A DNA stretch of 64,000 nt from Thalassia testudinum (GCA_037157565.1 JAZHRO010000002.1:31516501-31580500), one strand, 5' to 3'. Positions 1 through 11,802 are shown, counted from the first letter of the stretch. Made by a program: numbers and translations. Notes: generated by a model not told the origin, from the letters alone.

Positions 1-923
1 TTCCTTTTAATTGAGTCTCTAAAGAGAAAGAAGAAACCCTAAACCAATTATCCCTGAGACAGAAATTTAACTACCAATGAATTATTTTTAGCTTTCAGAA
101 TTAAGTAGTGGTCCAAACAAGTCAAACAACACCACTACTTTGAAGAAAATCAAACAAGGATTCCAGAAAAGATTTTTTTAAGATTTTAGGAATTTGTTTG
201 ATAATAGTTTTGAATTTTTAATTGTACTAGTGTCAAAGTCCAGAAATAATACCCGTGGGTATTATAGACTTTTCAGTATTACCACCGACCTCAGAAAATT
301 TTTATGATTTTATATGATATGTAAAATTTCACAGGGATTCCAACAAGATAAATTTCACAAAAATTGGATGAGTATAAAAATTCTGAAAATTCGCGGACAG
401 TAGCAAAACAGGAAGATTAGAGGGTGTGACCCCTCTGTAATCCACGAATTTTTAAAAATTAAATACAAATCCAATTGATCTGAAATTTGGAACAGATGTT
501 CCAAACTTAATTGGGAATCACTCTATGAAATTTTATGATTTTAGGAGGCCTGTGGTGTTAGGAATCGATTTTTCAAGTCTGGACAGAAATCTAGACCCGA
601 AAAACAGAACACCAATACTTGCAATGGAATGGTGCTAAAGAAGCATACAAGCAAACAATGGATTTAAAAATGCACCACTCCACTTAAATTTAAGTGTTTA
701 GGGTCCTGAAAGCCAAGTTTAATATATTTTTGGTAGTTTTAATTAATTATGTGACTAGAAAGAGGAACCAACCTGAATTTTCGCGGGAAGAAAAGGATCT
801 TTAAGCTCTAGCTTCCAGATTCCCGCTTTCCCGCTGTCGTTCCTGCACACACAAAAGAAAGAAAGAGAAGGGGATGAGATCCACTTCAAGCAAGAGAAAA
901 TGAGTTAATGCAAAGCCGTGCCT
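1..923 (-). other. 5' leader of a minus-strand family A element
   Basis: This is non-coding sequence immediately downstream, on the minus strand, of the tRNA-Asp-type primer site at 924-940. No frame of useful length is open on either strand. On the minus strand a pyrimidine-rich tract ending in GTGTGTGCAG lies close to the primer site, like the leader acceptors of the B family. TTTCCCGC-type sequence also occurs near 825-832. The gag of this element would lie beyond the left edge of the window. Confidence 0.6.
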
Positions 924-940
924 CCCCGGCAACGGCGCCA
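924..940 (-). other. Primer-binding site, tRNA-Asp type (family A)
   Basis: On the minus strand the site reads TGGCGCCGTTGCCGGGG, an exact complement of the 3' end of plant tRNA-Asp(GTC) including CCA. It lies 5 bp from the LTR edge, which fixes the LTR at 946-3234 as a 5' LTR of an element running leftward out of the window. Use of tRNA-Asp primers is typical of Athila elements. Confidence 0.85.
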
Positions 941-945
941 AAAAG

Positions 946-3234
946 TGATGGCGAAAATACGCGGTTTGTTAAAATACGTCGTTGTAACGCGTAAATCCGC
1001 TTTCGCTCTTTGATTTATATCCTAGATAGGGGAGTATCTAGGGTCGTCCAAGGAGGCAATATGGTTGCAAAATTGATTCTCTTGCTTAGAATATATCTCA
1101 ACTTTCTTTTTGGTATTTTTCAATATATCATTTTTTTTTTTGTTTTAAATTAAGACAACATGCGGAATGGTGACGGGAAGGTGATTTACACTTCAATTTA
1201 AAATACTACTTCTAAGTGGCAAGTAGAGCCTCTCCCTAAGCTCACTCTAGGCAAGTGGAAACCTAGAATAATTAGGGAGAGGAAGTGAAGAATGCTGAAA
1301 ATAAGCAAATAGAAATGCAAACAAGATATACGAAGAAGGCAACTAGATAATTGATAAAGTGTTTAACAAAAATGCCTAGTAGAGGAATGCTTCTACTACT
1401 AGATAATTGAAGTAAAAGAAAACACAAATCCTATAAATCGATGGTGAAGAAGAGGGCTTCTTGCTCCAAGGTTGGTGGCTCCCAAGCTTGAAAAGAATCC
1501 TTCAACTCCTTCCTTGCAGAACTCCGCCAAAGTGATGACCTCCAAGGCAAGCCCTAAGGGGGCGTGCCCTAAGTTTCTCTCAAAGGGTGGACGTCCACCC
1601 TAAGTTTTTCTCCTTTGCCTGGCCGTCCTCCTTGAAGTGGGAGAGTCCTCCTCCTTGGCGTGGCTCAAGTTGAAGAGAGTGGGGAGAAGAAGGCACCAAA
1701 AGGGCTGGTGATGTGCCCCTTTAATCTCCTTCTCTACTCCTTCTTCTTGGCCGTAGGTATAGGTGGTTTAGGTAGAAAATATACTAAGGGAGGATGCCTA
1801 AAAATGGTGGTAGGTGGTGGCCTTTTATAGAATAGGAGGGGGGCTATGGTGACCTTTGAAATGGATGGCTAAGATGGAAGGAGGGAGGTGGTTAAGGATC
1901 CAATGGCCAAGGGTGTTTGGCGCCACCTTAAGGGACACCTAAGGGGTGGTTATGTGTGTTGACACCCCTTGATATTGGCGCCAAAAGGGCTTCTAGAAGA
2001 AGGTCTAAGTTGGCGCCAAGAAGGATTCTAGAAGGGGGGTTAGGTGGATGGCTAGGATGGCTTATGTGGGTAGGTGTAGGGTGGATTAAGGGGCTGAAAG
2101 TGGCGCCAATATAGAGGTGGTTAGGGGTGGTTTTTGGCGCCAACTTGAAGTGTCTTTTGGTGGAGATAATGGGGTGAAGGGATGGCTAGGAGGTGGTGCC
2201 AACTTGAGTAGGGTAGCTAGCTTAGGTAGGCTTGAGTTGGTGGAGCTAGCTAGGGTTGATTTTGGAGGTAATGAATGGCCAAGGAGCTGGTTGTTAGCTA
2301 AGCTAAGCTAAGCTAAGATAAGCTAAGCTAGCTTAGCTAAAGGTGGAGTAGAGGAGAAGGTGTTGGAGCTAGGGTTTGGAGCAAGGAGCTGAGGAGAAGA
2401 AGTCTGGAGCTGGAGCTGGAGCTGACTGCTGCTGAAGAGGCTGGCATGGGGCTACTCTAGCTGGCTTAGCTTGCTAGTTCTTTGCTAGCTACTAAGCCAA
2501 GCTAAAGTGAGCTAGCTTCTACCAAAATGAGCTGAGGTGAGCTAGGTCTGGTGCTTCCGGGGAGAATCAAGCTGGTTGAGGCAGCTAAGGTAGCTTAGCT
2601 CAACTGAGTTGAGCTAAGCTGAGTCCCCGGGAGCTGGACTTGAGCTTCCTGAGCTGAGATGAATTCTTCTTCAGCTGGCTGGAGTTGAGTGGAGCTGGAT
2701 GTAGCTGGATCTGAGCTGGGGTGAACTCCTGTCAACTCAGCTGAGCTAGCTAGAGCTCCCTGTGAACTAGTGGGAGCTGAGGTGAGCTAGACTCAGCTAA
2801 GTTGAGCTGGATCTGAGCTGACTTGAGCTAGGGTGAGCTAAGGTGAACTCTCTTGAGCTGCCATCCAGCTGAGATTAGCTGAATGGAGCTGGGATGAGCT
2901 AACCCTAGTTCAAGTAAGCTAGGTTCCAGCTGCGGTGAGCTAGATCAAGCTGAGGTGAGCTGGATCAAGCTGAGGTGAGCTGGATTAGGCTGAGTTCCAG
3001 CTAGTCTGGGCTTCTCCTTCACCATTTGCCTTCTTGAGTGCTAGGGTTTTAGGGATCTGTGCATCTGTACATCCCTAACACTCACAAAAACACATTAAAA
3101 CGACAATAAAAAATGCAATGCATGCCTATCCTAATTTATGCCTAAATGCAGCCCAAAAACCCGTTTGCGGAGTAAAATCCTAAGAGCTAGGTTAGTTTTA
3201 AAGCATAAAAATGATGATAAACTGGCGTTTATCA
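946..3234 (-). mobile_element. Family A 5' LTR, minus orientation
   Basis: This long terminal repeat has TGAT...ATCA ends and is about 2.3 kb. In element orientation it starts with a TGATAAAC/GTTTATCA hairpin, followed by an AGCT-dense U3 (about 2290-3010), several TGGCGCC motifs (1916-2143), a TATA box at 1821-1829 (CTATAAAAGG on the minus strand), and a U5 with the CCTAGATA/TATCTAGG hairpin (1021-1042). The inverted copy at 3445-5683 and the copies at 39411 and 44937 show the same order. Its right edge abuts internal sequence of another A element, so it was inserted head-to-head into a relative. Confidence 0.85.
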
Positions 3235-3444
3235 ATATTGATCCTGTTTTGTCTAATGGTTGGATCCAAAAATAAATCCCGACGTTTATCTTTAACAAAT
3301 CCTGTACCTCCTATGTTTAGATCAACCAAGGTTCCTTAATCTTTTTCTTCTCAAAAGTCAAAAAAATTAGATTTCCTAAAAATTTCGTTTTCCAAAAAAT
3401 TTGAAGTTTTGCTAAGAGACTAGAAAAAGATAAGCAAGGGGGCG
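3235..3444 (+). mobile_element. 3' end of a plus-strand family A internal region with polypurine tract
   Basis: This 210-bp stretch is closely similar to 44733-44936, which precedes the 3' LTR of the A element at 39411-47171. It ends in a polypurine-rich tract (AAAAAGATAAGCAAGGGGG, about 3422-3442) directly before the LTR at 3445, as expected for plus-strand priming. Its left end is cut by the minus-strand A element. Confidence 0.75.
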
Positions 3445-5683
3445 TGATAAACGGCAGTTTATCATCATTCTTATGCATTAAAAAAAACCTAGCTCTTAGG
3501 ATTTTACTCCGCAAACAGGTTTTTGGGCTGCATTTAGGCATAAATTAGTTTAGGCATGCGATGCATTTTTTATTATCTTTTTGATATGTGTTTGTGAGTG
3601 TTAGGGATGAATAGATCTACAGATCCCTAAAACCGTAGCACTTAAGAAGGCAAATGGTGAAGGAGAAGCTCAGACTAGCTGGAACTCAGCTTGATCCAGC
3701 TCACCACAGCTGGAACCTAGCTCACTTGAACTAGGGTTAGCTCATCCCTGCTCCATTTAGCTAATCGCAACTGAATGGCAGCTCAAGAGAGTTCATCTTA
3801 GCTCACCCTAGCTCAAGTCAGCTCAGATCCAGCTCAACCTAGTTGAGTCTAGCTCATTTTAGCTCGCACAAGTCCACAAGGAGCTCTAGCTAGCTCAGCT
3901 AAGTTGACTGGAGTTCACCCCAGCTTCGATCTAGCTACATCCAGCTCCACTCAACTCCAGCCAGCTGAAGATAACTTCATTCCAGCTCAGGAAGCTCAAG
4001 TCCAGCTCCCGAGAACTCAACTTAGCTCAAATCAGTTGAGCTAAGCTACCTTAGCTGCCTCAACCAGCTTGATCGTCCCCAGGAGCACCAGACCCAGCTC
4101 ACCTTAGCTCATTATGGTAGAAGCCAGCTCACTTTAGCTTGGCTTAGCAGCTAGCAAAGACTATCAAGCTAAGCCAACTAGAGTAGCTCCATTCCAGCCT
4201 CTTCAGCAGCTACCAGCTCCAGTTCCAGCTCTAGACTTCTCCTTAGCTCCTCTCTTCAAACCCTAGCTCCAATACCTCCTCCTCTACTCCTCCATTAGCT
4301 AAGCTAGCTTAGCTTAGCTTAGCTTAGCTATGCTCCAACTTCCTTGGCTTGTACCACCCCAAAAACCCACCTAACAACTCCACCCAACTAGCTCCACCTA
4401 AGCTCCACATAAGCTAACCTACTTGGAGCCAACCTAGCCTACCCACCACCTCCAAAAGACACCTAAAAGTGGCGCCAAAACCACCCTAACTACCCCCTTG
4501 TTGGTGCCACTTTGCCCTCCTAAATTCCCCTTCATCTCCACCACACATCTCCCCTTAAACCCATCTCCACCCTCCACATAACCCCTCCTTCTAGAACCTT
4601 TCTTGGCGCCACCTAAGACCCCCTTCTAGAAGCTATTATGGCACCAACTTCAATGGGTGCCACCACCCATAACCACCCCCTAGGTGTCCCTTGGGTTGGC
4701 GCCAATTGCCCTTAGCCATAGGATCCCCAATCACCTCCATCTTCCCATCTTAGCCCTCCATTTCAAGAGTCACCTTAGCCCCCTTCCTACTCTATATAAA
4801 CCCACCACCTACCACCATTTTAGAGCATCCTCCATTAGTGTATTATTCTACCTACATCCACCTATACCTACGGTCAAGGAGAAGGAGTAGAGATGAAGAT
4901 TAAGGGGGCACATCACCAGCCCCTTTGGTGCCTTCTTCTCCCCACTCTCTTCAACTTGGGCCACGCAAAGGAGGACTTTTCTACTTCAAGGAGGATGGCC
5001 AGGCAAAGGAGGACCTAGGGTGGACGTCCACCCTTGGAGAGAAGCTTAGGGCACGCCCCCTTAGGGCTTGCTTTGGAGGACATCACCTTGGTGGAGCATA
5101 TCAAGGAAGGAGTTGGAGGACTCTTTTCAAGCTCGGGAGCTACCAAGCTTGGAGCAAGAAGCCCTATTCTTCACCATCTATCTAGAGGATTTGTGTTTTC
5201 TTTTATTTATTGTAATTTTATAGTAGTAGAAGCATTCATCTACTAGGCTTTTCTGTAGAACACTTTCTCATTAATCTAGTTGCCTTCTTTGCAATTTCTT
5301 TAGTTTCATTTTTAATTGCTTTGTTTTTAGCATTCTTCACTCCCTCTCCCTAATTATTCTAGGCCTCCACTTGCCTAGAGTGAGCTTAGGGAGAGCCTCT
5401 ACTTGCCACTTTAGAAGTAGTATATTGAGTTGAGTGTAAGTCACTTTCTCGCCAACAATTTCGCATGTTGCCTTAATTTCAAAAACATAAAAATGATATA
5501 TTAAAAAAGACCAAAAAGAAAGTTGTGATCTATTTTGTAAGCAAGAGAATTCATTTTTCAAACATATTGCCTCCTTGGACGACCCTAGATACCCCACTAT
5601 CTAGGTTTATAAATTTAAGAGTTGATCGATTTTGAATGTTACAACGACGTATTTTACAAATCGCGTAAAATCGTTATCGTCCA
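3445..5683 (+). mobile_element. Family A 3' LTR, plus orientation
   Basis: The LTR starts TGATAAAC right after a polypurine tract and ends near 5683. It contains the AGCT-dense U3 (3660-4330), TGGCGCC motifs at 4470, 4604 and 4697, a TATATAAA box at 4793-4800, and the CCTAGATA/TATCTAGG hairpin at 5584-5605. With the LTR at 946-3234 it forms a large inverted repeat with a spacer of about 210 bp. The right flank (5684 on) is the C-family gag, so this element had inserted into C. Confidence 0.85.
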
Positions 5684-7143
5684 ATTCTAGGTTATTGCTT
5701 TGGGGTACAATAGTCCTTGAAGAACCTAGCAATAGCGGGGATGTGATCAATTACGTTGAGGAGAGGGACTTGAATATGTACTTCCTTGAATATTGACTTC
5801 AGGTCCTCAAAATTCCGCATGTCCTTCTTCCATACTACATTTCGCATCAGTGCCTTGGGAAAAGGGACGATAATCTTAGGGTCAAGTAGCCTCTTACCCT
5901 TATCTACTGTAGGTGGCTCCTGAGATGTAGAAGGAGTCGAACCCTCCTGTGGCGAAGGGTGAGAAAAATTAGGACTTGCCTACCTATGTGGTGGGTCGAA
6001 TGTCTTCCTTCCACTCCTCAATGAGACAGCATTTGCATCGGCTTGTTGTCCATGAGGTGGTGGGGGAGAGGAAGGGGCAGAGTATGTGGGGTTCTGCATC
6101 AAAGGCAGCTGGCCTTGAGCGTAACTAGGTGGTGAGGAGACGCCTGTAATATAGCGTGTGCCTGTCCCTGCGGTGCCTAAAACTTAGGCAGAGCCCCTTG
6201 GTTCTGCACATACCGAGGGTTCAAGGCAGGTTGGGAGGGCAAGGCTCCTTGAGTCCTATGCTCCTACAACAGCTGGTTTTGCATGTTCTGTATAGTCTAT
6301 ATCTGGTCAGCCATCGCCTTCATTATCTGCAAGATATCCTGCATAGACTTCCTCATCGATTCTTGCAGCTCTTCTTTCAGTGCCTCCAGAGGGTCAGCCC
6401 GCTTTGGAGGGTGCTGGCAGCTTGGTGCAGCTGCTGGTATATAGAATGGGGTTGCTGGTACTAAGACGGGAATGGCTGCTGCCTAGGGTATGTGTTTTGT
6501 GCATTCCCGTATTGCCTAGTCTGGTAGTGTAGGTCTTGATTTGGTCTCTGTGAGTTACCAGACCAGGAGAAGTTTGGATGCTGGTGCCAACCAGGGTTAT
6601 ACGTCTCTGCGTACGGGTTATTACGCCCATATCCTTGAACAACACTGACATCTTCGTAGGCTGAAAACGTTTGGGATGTATATCCATCAAGGGGATATGT
6701 ATTATAGTCAGCGGGTGGTGTGTAACCCTGGTCATATGGTGCCAGATCGAGATTGTTTACAGGATCCTGATATGCATGATCTCGTAAATAAGGAGAGGAT
6801 GCATCTCGAGTGAGTAGATTAACTCGAGTAGGAGGGGCTCGGGATGCATAGGAGGGTCTTGGAGCAACAGAGTTCAAGTTAGATTGACCTTGACTAATTT
6901 GGTCAATCTTTTCTTCGATCAGGTTCAGTCTATCTAGCTGCTTGACGATGATATCCATGTTGACTCGAATAGACTCAGTGTGAGCCTCATGGACACTAAC
7001 TCGCTGCTGACCAGGCCACTAGAACTGGTTCATGGACGCAGCATTCATTGAGTTCTCTGCCAAAGATTTGAACAACTAAAATGCGTTGTTCTCGTCTTTC
7101 ATGAGGGAATTCCCACCACTAGATGCATCGACCAAATATCGAT
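5684..7143 (-). pseudogene. gag: Athila-type gag fragment (family C)
   Basis: The minus strand carries the middle and C-terminal part of an Athila gag polyprotein. The longest clean piece is 6461-6958, 165 codons. It contains NPYAETYNPGWHQHPNFSWS, the counterpart of the B gag segment around 11190-11260 (NPYSNAYNPGWRNHPNFSWK). Upstream, about 7080-7143 gives VDASSGG, matching VDASCGG of B gag. Downstream, about 5700-5830 gives a conserved segment with IPAIARFFKDYC, the gag/protease linker. Frames are broken by stops and shifts. Gag forms the particle in the cytoplasm. The N-terminal ~200 codons are absent at the junction with the B array at 7144. The 3' side is cut by the family A insertion at 5683. 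Confidence 0.8.
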
Positions 7144-7746
7144 TGATGTAAACACATTTACACTACTTAAGATGTCTATTTATGCATGTTCTTAAGCATA
7201 GGATTGCATTGCATGCTATAAATATTGCATAACATGCATCATCTTGCATTTAGAATAGTTTGAATAAAATGGAGGTTAATTGTCTCCTTTTATGTGCTTG
7301 GACAGGGCAAACATTTTATCGGGCCCTCGGATCGAAGATCCAACCGTACAGATGTGATCAGGGCGACGATTGGAGTTCAACGACTCCAAGATCGCCCTAA
7401 TCAGGCATCTGTAGCATCTGATAGTGACCGGGGAACCCTAGAAGATCATGGGCCAAGATGGTGTAAATCCACACTTCAAACGACAAATCCGACTGCATGG
7501 ATGGATTCGGATTGACGATCGCAGCCTAACAATGCAAAAATTGAGTCAATCCGACACCCGTGGCACCATCTACAACATCCAGAAGATGGACGGCCAAGAT
7601 GGTGCCACGTGGAGCCATCTCAGCAGCCCAAATTCCCCCACACACTCGCTGAAGCTCCCGCATCCGCCCCTCGCTACCGTTGGATCAAGATCCAATGGCT
7701 GTGGATGCGGCACCTTGAAATCGACCGCACGACCATTTGGGCGAGG

Positions 7747-7797
7747 CCACGTAGTGGTCCAGCGCCTTAACGCAAGGCACGGACACGAGTTCGAGCC
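7747..7797 (+). promoter_or_regulatory. tRNA-like box A/box B module in U3 (LTR 1)
   Basis: A box-A-like segment ends in GTAGTGG. A GCGCCTTAACGCAAGGC stem-loop comes next, then GTTCGAGCC, which fits the box B consensus. The boxes span 51 bp, as in tRNA genes and tRNA-derived SINE heads. Box A is weaker here than in the other copies. Confidence 0.45.
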
Positions 7798-8062
7798 GCA
7801 GCGAGTAGGCAAAGGGCGTGGGCGAGCGTCGGATCTTGATCGGGCGGCCGTCCGTGCTCAATAGCATCAACGCGCTATCACACGCCCGCGCTTCACACGC
7901 CATCGAACGCGGGTGGGCGCGCAGCGAGGCGGGCGAAGGTGCGATTTAAGCCGTTCGATCTCGCGATCGAATGGCTGAAATCATCTGGATGTGTGGCGAG
8001 CGTTAGGCATGAGCAAACTAGTGGGCGCATGCGTCTAACGTCCACTACACCCATGATGGGGC

Positions 8063-8090
8063 TTTAGCGACGGTTTTATCCGTCACTAAA
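8063..8090 (+). promoter_or_regulatory. U3 hairpin just upstream of the TATA box (LTR 1)
   Basis: Inverted arms TTTAGCGACGG and CCGTCACTAAA flank a short T-rich loop, about 60 bp before the TATA box. The same hairpin occurs in seven of the eight B-family U3 modules. CACTAC occurs about 18 bp upstream, which recalls the ends of plant CACTA transposons. Confidence 0.6.
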
Positions 8091-8762
8091 GACCCCTTAT
8101 TTAATGTTTTAAAGATGTAATGTCCAATTTGCCCCCACTCCTTGCAACTATAAAAGGAGACCCCCTCCACACGAAATTCTCATCCCTTCCTTCTCTTCTC
8201 TACCTCTCCAAAGCTCAAGAGAAGCTTGTCCCACACCCGGGATGCTTCTCGCGAGATAAAGTCCAAATTTTTGTCCCCCTTCGGAAGTGGATCCCGCAAT
8301 GATGATGACATGCTGCTCCATTCCCATTCTTCTGCTTCGTCCTCCTTTGTCCTGCTCCGTTCTTCTTCGTCCAGGCATCGTCCCATCCGACTCGTCCTCC
8401 AAGCGATCGTCGAGGAGGATAACTTCTCTCTCCCATTCTTCTTTATAGCTTTCTAGTGTAGAATTTTCTTGCTTTCTAGTGTAGCTGATTTCCCGCTTTC
8501 TAGTGTAATCCTTATTTGGTTTTATTATATAAACATTTTGAAATATTGAATGCATGTTCTCTCTCTCTCTCTTTCTTTTAGTCTGATAGCTTCATTGTAA
8601 TTACATCGCTTCGCTAGATTGACGTAGCCTCCCTGTGTTCGACCTGGAATTTCAATTTCGGTATAATTTTATTTGTTGAACATGAATTCTTCTCTTTCAA
8701 GCTACAACGACAAGGTTTTAAAACCAAACATGTTAGCGTAGCAATTCGAACATTCAACATTT

Positions 8763-8779
8763 TGGCGCTGTTGCCGGGG
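8763..8779 (+). other. Primer-binding site of autonomous B element
   Basis: TGGCGCTGTTGCCGGGG matches the complement of the tRNA-Asp(GTC) 3' end with one C-to-T change. It starts 3 bp after the LTR end, marking LTR 1 as a 5' LTR. Confidence 0.85.
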
Positions 8780-8934
8780 AGGCAACGATTTCCGATCTTC
8801 TTTTCTCATTTCTTGCACTTTATTATTTTCTAACTTGCTTTCTCTTGTATCTATTGTTTTGCAGAGACCTCCATCAGGGAATCATCAAGCGGTAGACTAG
8901 AGTAAAGTGCAGTTGAAGACAACTGTAAGTGTTC

Positions 8935-9965
8935 CCCATTCTGTCCCCCTCCATAGATTTCATTCGCCACATTAAATCCAAATTCCAATTAACCAAGGTG
9001 TTTGCGTAAATCCTAGGAATAGTTTGGTTGTTTGGATTCTCACTCACATTCATTTCACCCTTATTTAAAGAAAAAAACAACAAAAATATAATCTTGTGGG
9101 GTAATTTTCAACAAACACACAACATACACCCACATTCAAGGCACTTAATCAAATTGATTTGTTTCTACTCAACTAGGTTCTGATATGTGGAACCGTTACA
9201 CACAAAGCAACACATAAAAGAGTAGAAATCATTCTATATTAACCATCTTTGAGTGCCTAACTTAGTGGTGCATTTGTGGCCAATTGTTTGAGTTGTTTGG
9301 GCTGCACCACTCTATTTAAAATCAACTCATCAAGTAGCTCCTCCTTAGGGTTATCAATCTAGGTCTATTCTAGGCACTCCACTTTCTTTCTGGTTTTAAA
9401 GGAAAACAATCTTTACCCGTGTTTTACAACTTGGTTTTCCCAGAAACTTGATTGCAATCCACCTAATTTGAAACCCTAAAAGCTACTTAAGCAAGATTTG
9501 AACATTCAAATTCACGCATCACAAATAACCTTGCTTGAAAACCCTGGTTGTGCGTGCACTTACACAAATCTCAATCAATCATTAAGGGCACAACCCATTT
9601 TAAGGGCCCATCACATTCCATAAGCACCACAATCCTAGGCCTTAATAAAATTGAGTAGACGTTGGCCTTAAGGTCTGATTCGCTCTTCAGGGCCTAGTCT
9701 GAGATTGTTTTTGATTAACCTACTTGTATTTATTAATCTGATGTCTAGCTAGGGGAGTAGCGTCAAACGACTGCAGCTAGGGGGTACACTAGGAACCGGA
9801 GGCGAAAGTCGAAGGAAGAACCTTCTCCCCAATCCATCCTTCTAACTGGTTGGATTAAACAGACGCAAGTAGAGTAAATCATTTACAATCTTAAGGCGGG
9901 TTTTGGGAGTCAGTAGATCTTTAAGTTACCCCACTTAAGGACAGCCTTGTTTTGTTGTGCTGTAG
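8935..9965 (+). other. Putative leader intron (autonomous B)
   Basis: A consensus donor GTAAGT (8935-8940) and an acceptor after a T-rich stretch (TTGTGCTGTAG, ending 9965) bound about 1.03 kb of non-coding leader. The three non-autonomous B copies have donor and acceptor at equivalent places, 984-991 bp apart. Similarity between autonomous and non-autonomous copies ends at the acceptor. Splicing is inferred and not shown. Confidence 0.5.
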
Positions 9966-10093
9966 GGTCCCTATCCCCAGTCCTTCTGACCTTCTCCTAG
10001 TTTATGCTGGGAAGATGGTCACTGAATCCCCGATTGGAAGGACCATTAGAACATTCTAGGAGGCACAAGTTGGATTTTGGTCAAATTGATCCC

Positions 10094-11800
10094 ATGGCCG
10101 AACAACAGCCTCCTCTACTTGGAAATCCATAGGAAGAATTTCGAAGGCAGCTGGAACAAATGCAGAGAATGCAGGAATGGTTCCAGAGAATGTAGGGCGC
10201 TCAGCCCTTGAAGGATTTTTATGATCCTTCAAATTACGGGGAACGTCCCGACGTCCAGATTCCAGCCGGTGACGTAGAAATCAAGCCCTAGGTGTTAAGC
10301 CTGATTAAACATTATCATGGGCTTGGCTCCGAAGATCCATTTCAACACTTGGAGGACTTGACCACTTTGGTCCATACCACCAAGGCTCGAAACGTAAATG
10401 AGGAGCAAAAAATCATGAGGCTCTTCCCCCATTCTCTTAGGGATAAGGCCGCACATTGGTATAGGACAATAGGAAGACCAATTACAATTTGGAATGAGTT
10501 GAAATCGGCCTTTTTGAAGAAATTCTTCCCAGTCAGATGTACCAATGCTTTGAGACGAGCAATCACTACCTTTACCCAGCGGCCGGGGGAGCAGTTTCAT
10601 GTTGCCTAGGAGCAATTCTAGGACTTATTGCGGAGGTGTCCACACCACGAGGTGCCGAAATGGCAACTTGTGTAGATCTTCTATCATGGGTTGACTGAGC
10701 AACTCAGAAATCATGTGGATGCTTCTTGCGGAGGCAATTTCCTCAATAAAGATGCAGATAGTGCACATGATTTATTTGAGGAAATGAGTGAGAATTCAAT
10801 TAATCATGCCTCCATGGATACTTTTAACCGGTCCCAGCAGCCCAGATCAAATGTCAATGAAGTCCATGACTCTCATTCATTTGATATGGAATTGATTTGC
10901 AACAAACTTGATAAGGTGGACTTGGTTGCTAAGAGAATGGAAGAGTGGACGGCTGGCAATTCTATGAACAACTCTCAATCCACTCGATCCCAAAATTCAG
11001 GATTCCATTCCTCACGAGCTCCTTTTGGATGGGAGTTCATGAATCAACTCGATGCGGCTCAACCTGTGAGTCAACATTTTTCGAAACCCCACGGGTTCTA
11101 AACTGGGGCCTTTGATCCCAGTTTTTCTGATCCTTCCCTATCTTTCTCTCCATCCTCACCCTATGAGGATGTCTATGCTGTACAAGAGAATGTTAGATCC
11201 AACCCCTACTCGAATGCCTATAATCCTGGTTGGAGAAACCACCCTAACTTCTCTTGGAAAAATCCGGGGCAACAGACCCAATTTCGACCAGGCAACTATG
11301 CTCCGCAACGACCAATGGGTCAGGGTCAAGTATATACTCAGTTGCCTCCGAATCAGGTCAATAAGCCAGCTTGGAATGCCCGTCAACCCGTAGGGCAAGC
11401 TAATTTGAACCGTCAAATGGTAGAGATGCAAGGATCCATGCTCCAGCTCATGCAGCAAATGAAAAACTCGCTGGACAACTTGCAATCCGGGCTCATTGCT
11501 AACTCTCGTCAACCTGGATCTCTACCATCCCATCCCGTACCCAACCCGTGAAACATTATGAATTCGGGCAACCAAGCCCATGGGTACGGAAATCAGAGGG
11601 ACCCACACGCACATGCTCAGGTGGTTGAGCAGGGTTCCTTGTCGTCTTCTTCTTCTTCTGCAAATCAACAATTCATGGTTAATCAAGCCCCTCCAATCTT
11701 TCCTAACCCTCCCCAAGACCCAAATTCTTATGCATCTGCAAATTCTGTCACTTTGAGGAGTGGTAAGCAGACCAGGATCCACAACCAAAATATTCTAATC
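10094..11800 (+). pseudogene. gag: Athila gag (autonomous B), decayed
   Basis: The presumed start is the ATG at 10094, MAEQQPPLLGNP, followed at once by TAG. The same frame continues with gag capsid sequence (10292-10609, with DPFQHLEDL and RDKAAHWY), then 10691-11101 and 11315-11806. The C-terminal part has the Athila-type segment NPYSNAYNPGWRNHPNFSW and a glutamine/methionine-rich stretch. The product would be the structural protein of the virus-like particle in the cytoplasm. Many in-frame stops are present (near 10130, 10193, 10290, 10608, 10618, 10672, 11101, 11549). Several fit CAG-to-TAG changes. A frameshift near 11790 moves the reading frame into the next segment. I see no CCHC zinc knuckle. 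Confidence 0.85.
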
Positions 11801-11802
11801 TT

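Larger units (their letters stand above)
7144..8759 (+). mobile_element. Family B LTR 1 (5' LTR of the autonomous copy)
   Basis: The LTR has TGATG...TTCAACA ends. It carries a U3 with short palindromes (for example around 7677-7700 and 7949-7974), a tRNA-like box A/box B module at 7747-7797, a TTTAGCGACGG/CCGTCACTAAA hairpin at 8063-8090, a TATA box (TATAAAAGG, 8149-8157) and a CT-rich U5 part. A primer site follows 3 bp after its end. Confidence 0.85.

Noticed and set aside
4925..5246. Overlapping frames in the family A LTR just after the TATA box
   Set aside because: Two different frames are open over the same bases, neither is kept in the LTRs at 946 or 44937, and no domain is visible.
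6156..6464. A plus-strand 102-codon frame
   Set aside because: It is antisense to the C-family gag, which has clear relatives.
7747..7797. Functional tRNA gene
   Set aside because: Box A/B-like blocks are present, but I cannot pair an acceptor stem or find a normal anticodon loop, so only a tRNA-like promoter module is claimed.
7448..7864. A 138-codon frame in LTR 1
   Set aside because: It crosses the palindromes and the tRNA-like module of U3 and is not preserved as one frame in the other LTRs.
8545..8580. Possible gene or structural signal in CT repeats of the LTRs
   Set aside because: Simple CT microsatellite tracts recur at the same place in family B LTRs and need no further explanation.
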